Positions 22,977-32,951 of a DNA stretch of 64,000 bases are shown piece after piece (positions within the stretch are counted from its first letter, which is position 1; every line of letters begins with the position of its first letter). The notes below the pieces were generated by a model. That model made no database searches, had not been told where the DNA came from, and saw only the letters and a list, made by a program, of their open reading frames with translations. Origin of the DNA: an uncultured Woeseiaceae bacterium (GTDB taxonomy: Bacteria; Pseudomonadota; Gammaproteobacteria; Steroidobacterales; Woeseiaceae). The stretch covers positions 27,546 through 91,545 of the forward strand of contig CAMYOJ010000015.1 in the NCBI GenBank assembly GCA_947259985.1, given 5' to 3'. A program made the translations under genes and the position numbers.

Positions 22977-23723
22977 ATGAATAGATCTGACTCTTCGCCG
23001 CCGTGGCGAACGCTTGCGCTGTGCGCTCTGCTGCTCGGAGGTTGCGCCAGTGTCCCTGAAGACGCCCGCTCGGAGGCGGATCCCTGGGAGCCCATGAATC
23101 GCCCACTGTTCGCCTTCAATCGCGGTCTCGACAAGGTTACAACCAAGCCGCTAGCGAAGGGCTACGATAAGGTCGTTCCGCGACCGGCACGAAAAGGGAT
23201 CACCAATTTCTTCAAGAATCTCCGCACGCCCGCTTCGTCGATCAACAATTTCCTGCAGGGCAAGCCCAAGCGCGGGTTCTCGGAGCTGGGACGATTCGTT
23301 TTCAACAGCACGCTGGGTGTTGGCGGGATCTTCGACATTGCGACGGCGGGCGGCCTGGAGGCGCACCCCGAAGATTTTGGTCAGACCGCGGCAGTCTGGG
23401 GCGTCCCGGACGGACCTTACGTGATGATGCCGATTCTCGGCCCATCTACGTTGCGTGACGCGTTGCTCTTCCCGTTATCTATCGTGTCCAATCCATTGTA
23501 CTACTACGACAATACCTCGGTGCGTGACAAGCTGAGAGTCCTGCGAATTATCGAGCTCCGTGCGCGATTATTGCCGCTCGAAAGTACGCTGGAAGAATCG
23601 AAAGACCCGTACCTGACCCTGCGCGAGTCCTACCTGCAGAACCGAGAGTTCGAGATTTACGATGGAGAGCCGCCGGAGGACGATGAGTTCTACGACGAGT
23701 TTCTCGAGGAAGACGACGACTAG
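22977..23723 (+). CDS. mlaA: Outer-membrane lipid asymmetry lipoprotein MlaA
   Basis: A 248-residue lipoprotein (lipobox LLGGC). MlaA removes phospholipids from the outer leaflet and passes them to MlaC. Conserved blocks are DPWEPMNRPLFAFNRGLDK, FFKNLRTPASSINNFLQG, and PYVMMPILGPSTLRD. An acidic tail (PEDDEFYDEFLEEDDD) ends it. The TAG stop shares a palindromic CTAG with the mlaB stop on the other strand, so the genes converge and overlap by 4 bases. Confidence 0.96.
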   Translation: MNRSDSSPPWRTLALCALLLGGCASVPEDARSEADPWEPMNRPLFAFNRGLDKVTTKPLAKGYDKVVPRPARKGITNFFKNLRTPASSINNFLQGKPKRGFSELGRFVFNSTLGVGGIFDIATAGGLEAHPEDFGQTAAVWGVPDGPYVMMPILGPSTLRDALLFPLSIVSNPLYYYDNTSVRDKLRVLRIIELRARLLPLESTLEESKDPYLTLRESYLQNREFEIYDGEPPEDDEFYDEFLEEDDD

Positions 23724-24055
23724 CCTTCGGGCGCCTCGATAAATCCTGCCCAGCGTTCACCCCGCGTCAGCAAGCCTTCCACTTCGGTGGTCTTCGCAAT
23801 CGCCATTACACGCTCAGGAAGTCCCGTGAACCGCACTTCGCGCACCGTGTGATTAGCCCACGTCACCCACTCCAGCAACAGCGCCAGCCCGGCCGAGTCA
23901 CTTGCCGTGACGCCGGAAAGGTCGATCTCGAGCTGCGTATGCTCCTCGAACGGCTCCTCGCTTTCCTTGAGAATGCGCTCAGCCGTATCGAAGGTCATCT
24001 CGCCGCTAAGCGCGAAGCATCCATCGCCTTTGTCTTCGAGTTCGTAGTCAGCCAT
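23720..24055 (-). CDS. mlaB: STAS-domain protein MlaB of the Mla ABC transporter
   Basis: A 111-residue STAS-domain protein, the cytoplasmic partner of MlaF needed for its stability and ATPase activity. The pattern LEIDLSGVTASDSAGLALLLEWV contains the strand-Asp-Ser loop that is the STAS signature. The start is MADYELEDKG; the ORF track's 12 extra residues are rejected because this ATG overlaps the mlaC stop by 8 bases. It is the last gene of the leftward mla operon. Confidence 0.9.
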   Translation of the reverse strand: MADYELEDKGDGCFALSGEMTFDTAERILKESEEPFEEHTQLEIDLSGVTASDSAGLALLLEWVTWANHTVREVRFTGLPERVMAIAKTTEVEGLLTRGERWAGFIEAPEG

Positions 24056-24656
24056 CGGCAGCGCGTTCCGCTTCGCCCTCCAGGCGCGCAATCACGGCAT
24101 CGAGGCTCGAGCTACGAATTTCGGCGTCGAGTTCGGTGCGATAGTTGCGAACGTAGGACACGCCCTCGATGACGACGTTGAAGACGAGCCAGCCGTTCTC
24201 GCGCTTGACGAGATCGTAATCGACAGCTGCTTTGCTGCCGTCGTCGAGTGCTATGGTCGTTCTGACTTTCGTTCGTTTCTTGGTTTCGTCGCCACGGTAC
24301 GGCAGCACCGTAATCTTGTCCGGATCGAATTCCAGCACGCCATCGGCGTAGCGCCTGACGAGCGCCTGGTAGAACGCCTCGATAAAGCGTGACTTTTGTT
24401 CGTCGCTCGCGGTACGCCAATGCTTTGCCAGTACCACCTGTGCCGCAAACCGGCGGTCAAATCGAGGCAACAGAATTTCGTCGATCAACGCATACAAGGC
24501 CTGGCGGTCCGCAGCAAGCTCTTCCTTGCGTCCGTCGAGCTTCTCGGTGAGCAGTGCAACGGACTCCTCGATGACTGTGTTCGGCGAGGCCTCAGCGACA
24601 CCCGTCGCGATTGCGATAACCATTGCGGCGAGTACCGTGAATTTCAATCGTCTCAT
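24048..24656 (-). CDS. mlaC: Periplasmic phospholipid carrier MlaC
   Basis: A 202-residue periplasmic protein with a signal peptide (MRRLKFTVLAAMVIAIATGVAEA) that ferries phospholipid between MlaA and MlaFEDB. DEILLPRFDRRFAAQVVLAKHW and the ending NVVIEGVSYVRNYRTE follow the family. The ORF track starts 13 codons further upstream; this ATG gives the correct signal peptide. It lies between mlaD and mlaB with short spacing. Confidence 0.93.
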   Translation of the reverse strand: MRRLKFTVLAAMVIAIATGVAEASPNTVIEESVALLTEKLDGRKEELAADRQALYALIDEILLPRFDRRFAAQVVLAKHWRTASDEQKSRFIEAFYQALVRRYADGVLEFDPDKITVLPYRGDETKKRTKVRTTIALDDGSKAAVDYDLVKRENGWLVFNVVIEGVSYVRNYRTELDAEIRSSSLDAVIARLEGEAERAADG

Positions 24657-24675
24657 GGTCTGGCTCCCGTATGGA

Positions 24676-25140
24676 TCAGTCTTCGCCACCGGCATTCACG
24701 AGAAATTTACCGATCAGATTTTCGAGCAGGATTGCCGACTGCGTAAACAGGACTTCGCTGCCATCCTCGAGATAGGTATCGGACCCGCCTGCCTGCAGGC
24801 CAATGTACTGGCTGCCGAGGATTCCCGACGTCAATATGGTGGCGTCCGAGTCGTCCGGTATCTGGTCGTACTGGCTGTCGATAACAAATACGACGACCGC
24901 TTCGAGATTCTCCCTATCGAAAGAAATACTCGTGACACGCCCGATCGTGACGCCCGACATCGCGATCGGCGCTCGGGGTCGCAGACTGCCGACGTTCTCG
25001 AAGCGCGCTTCCACCGTGAAGATTTCATCTGCGTCGAAGTCGTCGCCACCCGTCGTCTGGGTCGTCAGGAAAAATAACGCCCCCATCCCCAGCAACACAA
25101 AGAGTCCCGTGCCGATTTCAACCGTTCGTGTCTGTAGCAT
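24676..25140 (-). CDS. mlaD: Mla transporter MCE-domain subunit MlaD
   Basis: A 154-residue inner-membrane protein: one N-terminal transmembrane helix (IGTGLFVLLGMGALFFL) then an MCE domain, which forms a hexameric ring that binds lipids. Signature pieces are VEARFENVGSLRPRAPIAMSGVTIGRV and SGILGSQYIGLQAGG. It sits between mlaE and mlaC. Confidence 0.95.
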   Translation of the reverse strand: MLQTRTVEIGTGLFVLLGMGALFFLTTQTTGGDDFDADEIFTVEARFENVGSLRPRAPIAMSGVTIGRVTSISFDRENLEAVVVFVIDSQYDQIPDDSDATILTSGILGSQYIGLQAGGSDTYLEDGSEVLFTQSAILLENLIGKFLVNAGGED

Positions 25141-25149
25141 CTTGTCGCC

Positions 25150-25923
25150 TCAAATCATCGCTGCCGTGATCATGAAATCGAACACGAGCACTGCAATCGC
25201 CGTTATCACCACCGTTCGGGTTGTTGCCCTGCCGACGCCTTCAGCGGTCGGAATCGCATTATAGCCTTCCCATACCGCGATGTGACTCGCCGTAACACCG
25301 AACACCACGCTCTTGAGGATACCCTCATTGATGTCCTCTATATCTACCGTATTTTGCATCTGCTGCCAGAAAGCGCCGACATCTACGTTCAGCAGTTCCA
25401 CCGCGACAAGGTGCGTTCCGAACAAACCAACCGCACTGAAAACGGCGGCCAACAACGGCATCGCAATCACGCCACCGAGAAAACGGGGTACCAGTACGCG
25501 TCGCACCGGATTAACCGCCATCATCTCCATCGCTGACAACTGGTCGGTCGCTTTCATAAGGCCGATTTCCGAGGCGAGTGAGGTCCCAGCCCGGCCGGCG
25601 AACAACAAGGCCGTGATGACGGGTCCGAGTTCTTTTGTCAGCCCAAACGCCGCAAACACGCCAATCGAGTCCTCGGCATTGAAGCGCGCGAGATTCGAGT
25701 AGCCCTGTAGCCCGAGCACGCCACCGACGAAAAGTCCGCAGATCATGATGATGACCAGGGACAGCGCGCCCGCGTTGTAGACCTGCTTGACGACGAGATC
25801 AAAGCGAGTCGCCAGTATCGCGGGCGAGTGTTTCACGAGCTTCAGGAAGAACAGCTGAAACGCGCCGAAGGTTCTCACGAACTCGAGCAGCGTGTTGTAA
25901 ATGTCGCGCAGCATGCGATTCAT
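25150..25923 (-). CDS. mlaE: Mla ABC transporter permease MlaE
   Basis: A 257-residue inner-membrane permease (DUF140/MlaE family) with several long hydrophobic helices. Conserved elements are ELGPVITALLFAGRAGTSLASEIGLMKATDQLSAMEMMAVNP and the C-terminal ATTRTVVITAIAVLVFDFM. The start overlaps the mlaF stop by 4 bases, a coupled pair. Confidence 0.95.
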   Translation of the reverse strand: MNRMLRDIYNTLLEFVRTFGAFQLFFLKLVKHSPAILATRFDLVVKQVYNAGALSLVIIMICGLFVGGVLGLQGYSNLARFNAEDSIGVFAAFGLTKELGPVITALLFAGRAGTSLASEIGLMKATDQLSAMEMMAVNPVRRVLVPRFLGGVIAMPLLAAVFSAVGLFGTHLVAVELLNVDVGAFWQQMQNTVDIEDINEGILKSVVFGVTASHIAVWEGYNAIPTAEGVGRATTRTVVITAIAVLVFDFMITAAMI

Positions 25924-26735
25924 TCGGAATCCCTGCCCAGTAGCTGTTCTTCATAGCCCGGCGCCTGGAAATGAAACGCGACGGGCCCATCGGCCATGCC
26001 ATGCATGAACTGCCTGACAAGTTCCGACTTGGCGGTGCGCAGCTCATCGGGGCTGCCCGATGCGGCGACTCTACCCTCGGAGATCAGGAAGCTGCGGTCA
26101 GCGACGGTCGACACTTCTGCAACGTCGTGGCTGACGATGATGCTGGTGATACCGAGCGCGTCATTCATGCGCCGTACGAGCCGCACGATCACACCCATAG
26201 AGATAGGATCGAGGCCCACGAAGGGTTCGTCGTAGATCAGTATTTCGGGATCCATGACCATGGCGCGTGCGAGCGCGACGCGACGCGCCATTCCGCCGGA
26301 TAACTGTGCGGGCATCATGTCGGCCGCACCACGCAGGCCCACAGCGTGCAGCTTGGTCAGCACGACATGCCGGATAAGACGATTCGTCAGCTTGGTGTGT
26401 TCTCGCAGCGGGAACGCGACGTTCTCGAAAACGCTGATGTCGGTCAGCAATGCCCCGTTCTGGAACAGCATTCCAAATTGCTGGCGCATCTCGTACAGTT
26501 TACGAATATTCAGCGTGGAAATGTCCACACCGTTGACGTAGATCACACCGTGCTGAGGAATGAGCTGGCGCGTAATCAGGCGCAGCAGCGTGGTCTTGCC
26601 CGTGCCGCTCGGCCCCATCAGCGCCGTGATCTCGCCGCGCTTGATAGTCAGGTTCATACCCTCGAATATCGGCCGCGGACCGCGCGAGTACTTGAGGTCG
26701 TGAATCTCGATCAGGTTTTCTGAAGTTTCGTCCAA
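25920..26735 (-). CDS. mlaF: Mla ABC transporter ATP-binding protein MlaF
   Basis: A 271-residue ATPase. The Walker A is GPSGTGKTT, the signature motif QLSGGMARRVALARAM, and the Walker B ILIYDEPFVGLDP, followed by a switch His in VSHDVAEV. The start is a TTG with no convincing SD. A direct repeat TTTATTGGTG (twice, 26740-26759) lies in the leader. It begins the leftward mlaFEDCB operon, divergent from the iscR-like gene. Confidence 0.95.
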   Translation of the reverse strand: MDETSENLIEIHDLKYSRGPRPIFEGMNLTIKRGEITALMGPSGTGKTTLLRLITRQLIPQHGVIYVNGVDISTLNIRKLYEMRQQFGMLFQNGALLTDISVFENVAFPLREHTKLTNRLIRHVVLTKLHAVGLRGAADMMPAQLSGGMARRVALARAMVMDPEILIYDEPFVGLDPISMGVIVRLVRRMNDALGITSIIVSHDVAEVSTVADRSFLISEGRVAASGSPDELRTAKSELVRQFMHGMADGPVAFHFQAPGYEEQLLGRDSE

Positions 26736-26828
26736 GGGCTTTATTGGTGTTTATTGGTGCTCTCGTCGTTCCCGAGCATACCAAGAATTTCGCCGCCAAA
26801 GTCACCTGAATCGTACCGCGGGTATGGC

Positions 26829-26856
26829 TTGAGCGGATAAATAGGACTAAAATAGT
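26829..26856 (+). promoter_or_regulatory. Predicted promoter of the iscR-suf operon
   Basis: A -35-like TTGAGC (26829-26834), 16 bases, and a -10-like AATAGT (26851-26856). The -10 overlaps the operator below, which would let a bound repressor block RNA polymerase. Each box has about four of six consensus bases. Confidence 0.45.
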
Positions 26857-26858
26857 CC
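26844..26858. promoter_or_regulatory. IscR type 1-like Fe-S operator
   Basis: GGACTAAAATAGTCC is a palindrome whose core GACTAAAATAGTC matches the E. coli IscR type 1 core GACTRWWWYAGTC at all 13 positions. The outer bases are less good: the right flank CCTTAT keeps the TAT, the left flank is AAATAG. It lies 29 bases before the iscR-like start and overlaps the -10. Autorepression by the Fe-S form of the regulator is inferred. Confidence 0.7.
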
Positions 26859-26886
26859 CTTATTTCGACCCTCAAGGGAACATAGC

Positions 26887-27348
26887 GTGCTCAGAATCAG
26901 CAAACTCACAGACTACGGTACCGTCTTGCTGGCGCACCTCGCCGCGCATGAACGGACGGTCTGTAGCGCAGCGGAGGTGGCGGATGCGACTGGAATCGCG
27001 TTGCCGACTGTCAGCAAGCTGCTGAAGTCGCTGGCCCGTTCCGGGCTCGTGACCTCGACGCGTGGCGCCAATGGCGGCTACCAGCTGGCCCGCAACCCGA
27101 ACGACATTAGCGCCGCCGATGTCATCGACGCGCTCGAAGGGCCCGTATCGATAACGGAGTGCAGTTCGGGCGACAGCCTCTGTGAGCACGAGGACGTTTG
27201 CACCGTTGGCGGCGCCTGGCAGCGGATCAACGTCGCCATTCGACGCGCGCTGGACGATGTTTCCCTCAATGACCTGTTGCGAACAAACAGTCAGGTACCG
27301 CAATTCCGCTTCGCGGGGCTGCCGATCAACGTGGAATCAAAGAACTGA
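26887..27348 (+). CDS. iscR: Rrf2-family Fe-S regulator (IscR-type) of the SUF operon
   Basis: A 153-residue Rrf2 transcription factor. The winged-helix part ([47 protein letters not shown]) is followed by three cysteines, C92, C99 and C105, at the positions where IscR binds [2Fe-2S]. The start is GTG behind AGGGAA. It heads the suf operon with 4 bases to the sufB ATG. In apo form such regulators no longer recognise type 1 sites, so suf should rise under iron shortage or oxidative damage. It may also be called SufR by function. Confidence 0.92.
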   Translation: MLRISKLTDYGTVLLAHLAAHERTVCSAAEVADATGIALPTVSKLLKSLARSGLVTSTRGANGGYQLARNPNDISAADVIDALEGPVSITECSSGDSLCEHEDVCTVGGAWQRINVAIRRALDDVSLNDLLRTNSQVPQFRFAGLPINVESKN

Positions 27349-27352
27349 GTAC

Positions 27353-28801
27353 ATGGCCACTGAATCTGAAAATATTGAAAGTCTTGTCAATCGACGCTAC
27401 GAACACGGCTTCGTCACAGACATTGCGACGGATAGCCTGCCGCCGGGTCTCGACGAAGGTGTCGTCCGGGCTATCTCGGCGCGCAAGAACGAGCCCGAGT
27501 TCATGCTCGAATGGCGCCTGCAGGCCTATCGCCAGTGGCTCACGATGCGGGAGCCCGAATGGGCGCACGTGCACTATCCCAAGATCGACTTCAACGCGAT
27601 CTCGTACTTTGCCGCGCCGAAGTCGGACGAAGACCGTCCCAAGAGTCTCGATGAGGTCGACCCGAAGCTGCTGGAAACCTATGACAAGCTCGGTATTCCG
27701 CTGCACGAGCGCGCCCGCCTGGCGGGCGTCGCCGTCGATGCCGTATTCGACAGTGTGTCGGTGGCGACCACGTTCAAGGAGAAGCTCTCCGAGGCAGGCG
27801 TGATTTTCTGTTCGTTTTCCGAGGCAGTAATCGAGCATCCGGAACTCGTGCAGAAGTACCTGGGCTCCGTGGTGCCGCGCCGCGACAACTTCTATGCGGC
27901 GCTCAACTCGGCCGTCTTCAGCGATGGCTCGTTCGTCTACATTCCCAAGGGCGTACGCTGCCCGATGGAACTCTCGACCTACTTCCGCATCAACGCCGCG
28001 AACACGGGCCAATTCGAGCGCACTCTGATCGTCGCGGACGAAGGCAGCCACGTGAGCTACCTCGAAGGCTGCACGGCGCCGATGCGCGACGAAAACCAGC
28101 TGCACGCAGCGGTTGTGGAGCTCGTGGCGCTCAAGGACGCCGAAATCAAGTACTCGACCGTGCAGAATTGGTATCCCGGCGATGAAAACGGCAAGGGCGG
28201 CATCTACAACTTCGTTACCAAGCGTGGCGACTGCCGCGGCGCCAACTCGAAGATCTCCTGGACCCAGGTCGAGACCGGATCGGCCATTACCTGGAAATAC
28301 CCAAGCTGCCTGCTGCGCGGCGAGAACTCGGTCGGCGAGTTCTATTCGGTCGCGGTCACGAACAACCTGCAGCAGGCCGACACGGGCACCAAGATGATTC
28401 ACATCGGGCGCAATACCAGCAGCACGATTGTCTCGAAGGGCATTTCGGCCGGCAAGGCACAGCAGGCCTATCGCGGGCTCGTGCGCATCATGCCGCAGGC
28501 CGAAGGCGCGCGTAATCACACTCAATGCGACTCCCTGCTGATCGGCAAGGAGTGCGGCGCGCACACGTTTCCTTACATGGAAATAAAGAACCCGTCGGCC
28601 AGGGTCGAACACGAAGCTACGACGTCGAAGATATCGGCGAACCAGCTGTTCTACTGCCGGCAACGCGGCATCTCCGAAGAGGATGCCGTCAACATGATCG
28701 TCAACGGCTTCTGCAAGGAAGTCTTCAAGGAATTACCGATGGAATTCGCAGTTGAAGCTCAGGCGCTCCTGAACGTCAGCCTCGAAGGCGCCGTCGGCTA
28801 A
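27353..28801 (+). CDS. sufB: Fe-S assembly scaffold protein SufB
   Basis: A 482-residue protein that with SufD and SufC makes the scaffold complex for new [4Fe-4S] clusters. I take the ATG ([12 protein letters not shown]), which lies 4 bases after the iscR stop, over the ORF track's start inside iscR. Family blocks are present: [48 protein letters not shown], and the conserved C-terminal [25 protein letters not shown]. This is a full-length gene next to a damaged sufC. Confidence 0.97.
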   Translation: MATESENIESLVNRRYEHGFVTDIATDSLPPGLDEGVVRAISARKNEPEFMLEWRLQAYRQWLTMREPEWAHVHYPKIDFNAISYFAAPKSDEDRPKSLDEVDPKLLETYDKLGIPLHERARLAGVAVDAVFDSVSVATTFKEKLSEAGVIFCSFSEAVIEHPELVQKYLGSVVPRRDNFYAALNSAVFSDGSFVYIPKGVRCPMELSTYFRINAANTGQFERTLIVADEGSHVSYLEGCTAPMRDENQLHAAVVELVALKDAEIKYSTVQNWYPGDENGKGGIYNFVTKRGDCRGANSKISWTQVETGSAITWKYPSCLLRGENSVGEFYSVAVTNNLQQADTGTKMIHIGRNTSSTIVSKGISAGKAQQAYRGLVRIMPQAEGARNHTQCDSLLIGKECGAHTFPYMEIKNPSARVEHEATTSKISANQLFYCRQRGISEEDAVNMIVNGFCKEVFKELPMEFAVEAQALLNVSLEGAVG

Positions 28802-28818
28802 GGAATTAAGGAACCAGA

Positions 28819-29484
<666 letters not shown>

Positions 29485-29488
<4 letters not shown>

Positions 29489-30678
29489 GTCGACAGCCAC
29501 ACTCCATCGACGAGTTGCAGGACATCGTCAGCCGACTGCCGTCGACCCGCAACGAGGACTGGAAATACACCGATCTCGCCAGTGCACGGGATATATCCTC
29601 CCGCTGGCTCGCGGCGGGCCGCGAATCCCTGTCGCTCGCATTACAGGACGAGGTAGAGGCCGTCACCCATGCGATCGACGCGAACTGGATTGTCATAGCG
29701 AATGGCGAACTGCAGCATCCTGTCGACGTCAATGGCGCGTCGCGCCTCGACGACGCACCCTCGTCGGATACGGCTCTCGCGGAGCTCAATGCCGCTCTCC
29801 TTAAGGATGGCCTGCGGCTGCGAGTCGAAGACGCGCTCGACAAGCCGATCGGGATCCTCATGATTGACGGTACTGAAGATGCATCTGTATCGCAGGCCTA
29901 CGTCGAGATCGAGTTCGCACCCGGTGCATCCGGGGAAATAATCGAGTATCACGCGTCGAAGGGCGACGCCGATCAGTACGCGAACACGATCGTCTCGGTT
30001 GCGGTCGGCGACGCTGCCTCTGCCAGGCACCTGCGCGTTCAGAACAGGGCTGCGCATCATGTCCAGACCGGCCACACGTCAGTCAGCGTTGGCCGGGATG
30101 CGAATTACACGATGTCGGGCTTCGATCTGGGTGGGGGCCTGATTCGCAACGACGTCATTATCGACATCGCTGCGGCGGGTGCCGAGGTGTCTTTTGACGG
30201 TCTTTATCTCGCCGGCGAAGGCCAGCACATAGACAACCACACACGAGTCGATCATCGGGTCGGGCCTGCACGATCGCGCCAGGAGTATCGGGGGATCCTC
30301 AACGGACATTGCCGCTGCGTATGGAACGGCAAGGCCATCGTCCATGAGGGTGCCGACGGCACAGACGCTGACCAGGCCAATCACAACCTGTTGTTGTCCG
30401 AGAAGGCCGAAATCGACGCCAAGCCCGAGCTCGAGATTTACACCGACGACGTAAAATGCAGTCACGGAACGACGGTCGGGCAGCTCGACGAGACCTCCCT
30501 CTTCTACCTGCGGTCACGCGGCCTCGACAAACGTCACGCGACGCAGGTGCTAACGCATGCCTTTGCGTCCGATCTCGTCGCACGTATGCCCGTCGATGCG
30601 GCAAAGGAAGCACTGGCAACGGTAGTCGAGCATCGACTTGCCGAGTTGCTCGACTCGGACCCGGATACGTTTTCATGA
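29485..30678 (+). CDS. sufD: Fe-S assembly protein SufD
   Basis: A 397-residue SufB paralogue that completes the SufBC2D scaffold and helps iron entry. GNGHCRCVWNGK-type sequence (RGILNGHCRCVWNGKAIVHE) and TDADQANHNLLLSEKAEIDAKPELEIYTDDVKCSHGTTVGQLD are SufD/SufB-family blocks. It overlaps the sufC stop by 4 bases and sufS by 4 bases, so the operon stays coupled even though sufC is damaged. Confidence 0.96.
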
Positions 30679-31916
30679 CGCAGGCCCAGGCTCAACTTGG
30701 CGCATCCGCCGAAGACTGGCGCAAGGATTTCCCGATCCTCGATCAGTCGGTGAGCGGCCATGCGCTCGTTTACCTCGACAGCGCGGCCTCCGCGCAGCAG
30801 CCGCAGTCGGTTATCGATGCCGTCGCCCGCTATCACCAGGAAGACCATGCCAATGTGCATCGCGGCGTGCATACGCTGAGCCACCGCGCCACGGAAGCCT
30901 ACGAGGGCGCACGCGACAAGATCCGCGGGTTTATCAACGCCTCGAGTCGCACCGAGATTGTACTCACGAGCGGCACGACAGAATCGATCAATCTCGTCGC
31001 GCAGAGTTTTTGTCGACCGCGTGTGGGCCCCGGCGACAAGGTCCTGATCACGCATCTCGAACACCACGCGAATATCGTGCCCTGGCAACTGGTTTGCGAA
31101 CAGACCGGCGCCGAACTCGTGGTCGCGCCTATCGACGACGATGGCCAGCTGGAGCTCGAAGCACTGCGTGCGCTCCTGACCGATGATGTCTTCATCCTCG
31201 CCATGGGGCATGTTTCGAACGCGCTCGGCACGGTCAACCCGGTCAAAGAGATTATCGCGGAAGCCCGACAGCGGGACATTCCCGTGCTCATCGACGGGGC
31301 GCAAGGCGTGCCGCACATGCCGATCGATGTTCAGGACCTCGACTGCGACTTCTACGCGTTCTCGGGCCACAAGATGTTCGGGCCGACGGGAACCGGCGTC
31401 CTGTACGCCCGTGAATCGCTGCTGGACGCCATGCCGCCTTACCAGGGCGGCGGCGACATGATTCTCGAAGTCAGTTTCGATGGGACGATCTATAACGAAC
31501 TGCCCTACAAGTTCGAGGCCGGCACGCCGAATATTTCCGGTGTCATCGGCGTCGGCGCCGCGGTCGACTACCTGCAGTCCATCGGCATGGAGCGCGTCGC
31601 CGCATCGGAACAGGTGCTGCACGACTACATGGTGGAGTCGCTCTCGGAAATTGACGGCATGCGTCTGATCGGCACGGCGGGAAACAAGACCAGCGTGCAG
31701 TCCTTCCTGCTCGACGACATCCATTCTCACGACCTGGGCACGATACTCGATCACCAGGGCGTCGCCATCCGCACCGGGCATCACTGCGCGATGCCGGTCA
31801 TGACCCGCTTCGGCATCTCGGGCACGGCGCGCGCTTCGGTGGCCTTGTACAACAACCTCGACGATGTCGATCGACTCGTCGAGGCGCTCCGGAAGGCCCA
31901 GCAGATTTTCGCATGA
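30675..31916 (+). CDS. sufS: Cysteine desulfurase SufS
   Basis: A 413-residue PLP enzyme that takes sulfur from cysteine as a persulfide. PLP Lys is in FSGHKMFGPTG; the catalytic cysteine is in RTGHHCAMPVM, with the C-terminal region typical of SufS/group II. The ATG (MTQAQAQLGAS) overlaps the sufD stop by 4 bases; the longer ORF track start lies inside sufD. Here the transfer partner is SufU, not SufE. Confidence 0.96.
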   Translation: MTQAQAQLGASAEDWRKDFPILDQSVSGHALVYLDSAASAQQPQSVIDAVARYHQEDHANVHRGVHTLSHRATEAYEGARDKIRGFINASSRTEIVLTSGTTESINLVAQSFCRPRVGPGDKVLITHLEHHANIVPWQLVCEQTGAELVVAPIDDDGQLELEALRALLTDDVFILAMGHVSNALGTVNPVKEIIAEARQRDIPVLIDGAQGVPHMPIDVQDLDCDFYAFSGHKMFGPTGTGVLYARESLLDAMPPYQGGGDMILEVSFDGTIYNELPYKFEAGTPNISGVIGVGAAVDYLQSIGMERVAASEQVLHDYMVESLSEIDGMRLIGTAGNKTSVQSFLLDDIHSHDLGTILDHQGVAIRTGHHCAMPVMTRFGISGTARASVALYNNLDDVDRLVEALRKAQQIFA

Positions 31917-32377
31917 ACCAGCAATCCGACGATCTCCGCGAACTTTATCGCGAGCTGATACTCGATCACGCGCGCAGCCCGCGGCATTTCGGGCGGCTCG
32001 AGCATGCCACGCACCAGGCCGCTGGCATCAATCCCTTGTGCGGTGACAAGCTCCGACTGTACTTGCAGGTGGATGCCGATAACCGCATCGAGGACACGAG
32101 CTTCGAGGGCACCGGCTGCGCAATCTCTGTCGCCTCGGCCTCTTTGCTTACCGACACGATCATCGGACAACCCGTGGACAAGGCCGAGGCGTATTTCGAA
32201 TCCATTACAAAACGACTGACTCATGGCGAGCCCGCCGAACTGGACCAGAATCTCGAGAAACTCAGGGCCCTCGATGGCGTCAGGGAATTCCCTTCACGCG
32301 TCAAGTGCGCAACGCTTGCCTGGCATGCGTTGCACTCGGCATTGAATCAGCAGGAAGAACCCGCTACTACGGAGTAA
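31913..32377 (+). CDS. sufU: SUF-type sulfur-transfer protein SufU
   Basis: A 154-residue zinc protein of the SufU/IscU fold that receives sulfur from SufS. The metal ligands C43 and D45 (NPLCGDKL), C69 (GTGCAIS) and C132 (RVKCATLAWH) are all present. The group resembles the SufU of Gram-positive bacteria more than the IscU scaffold, and no sufE occurs in the operon. Overlaps sufS by 4 bases. Confidence 0.93.
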   Translation: MNQQSDDLRELYRELILDHARSPRHFGRLEHATHQAAGINPLCGDKLRLYLQVDADNRIEDTSFEGTGCAISVASASLLTDTIIGQPVDKAEAYFESITKRLTHGEPAELDQNLEKLRALDGVREFPSRVKCATLAWHALHSALNQQEEPATTE

Positions 32378-32937
32378 TGCGCAGGATGTTTGGCCATACC
32401 AACGAACCTTTCTCCTTATCGCGTGACGTCTCGGCGATCATTATCCCTGTCGGCGAACAGGTGACGCTTCGTGAGGGCACGAGCGGGTTCATCACGCAGG
32501 CGCTGGGCGGCAGTTTTACGGTGTATGTCGAAGGCAACCTGTTCCGCGTATCAGGAACCGACGCCGATGCGCTCGGCAAGGAGCCCGTGCCACCACCTGA
32601 AGTCCCCGAGAATGCGACCGACGCAGACATCGAAGCCGTAATCTGGGACCAGCTCAAGACCTGCTACGACCCCGAAATTCCCGTGGACATCGTCAACCTC
32701 GGCCTGATCTATCGCTGCGAGGTGACGCCGCTCGGTAATGGCGACCGCTCGGTCAGCGTGGATATGACGCTAACGGCACCGGGCTGCGGCATGGGCGACG
32801 TTCTCGTAGAGGATGCGCGGGAGAAGATTGCGATTATTCCTACGATCTCGGAGGTGCGGGTCGAACTCGTATTTGACCCGCCGTGGAATGTTGGCATGAT
32901 GACGGAGGAAGCCCGACTGCAAACCGGCCTCATGTAA
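32377..32937 (+). CDS. sufT: Fe-S maturation protein SufT (MIP18/DUF59 family)
   Basis: A 186-residue protein whose N-terminal half is a SufT-specific domain and whose C-terminal half is the MIP18 domain (DPEIPVDIVNLGLIYRCEV, LTAPGCGMGDVLVEDAREKI). Such proteins help load Fe-S clusters on targets. The ATG overlaps the sufU stop (TAATG), so I prefer it to the far-upstream ORF track start. It is the last clear suf gene. Confidence 0.9.
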   Translation: MRRMFGHTNEPFSLSRDVSAIIIPVGEQVTLREGTSGFITQALGGSFTVYVEGNLFRVSGTDADALGKEPVPPPEVPENATDADIEAVIWDQLKTCYDPEIPVDIVNLGLIYRCEVTPLGNGDRSVSVDMTLTAPGCGMGDVLVEDAREKIAIIPTISEVRVELVFDPPWNVGMMTEEARLQTGLM

Positions 32938-32951
32938 GACGAGGTGCGACG

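Noticed and set aside
27326-28663. 445-residue ORF antisense to sufB
   Set aside because: Its frame is the complement of a well-conserved gene and codes for Arg/Val/Leu-rich sequence with no motif. It is a shadow of high-GC codon bias.
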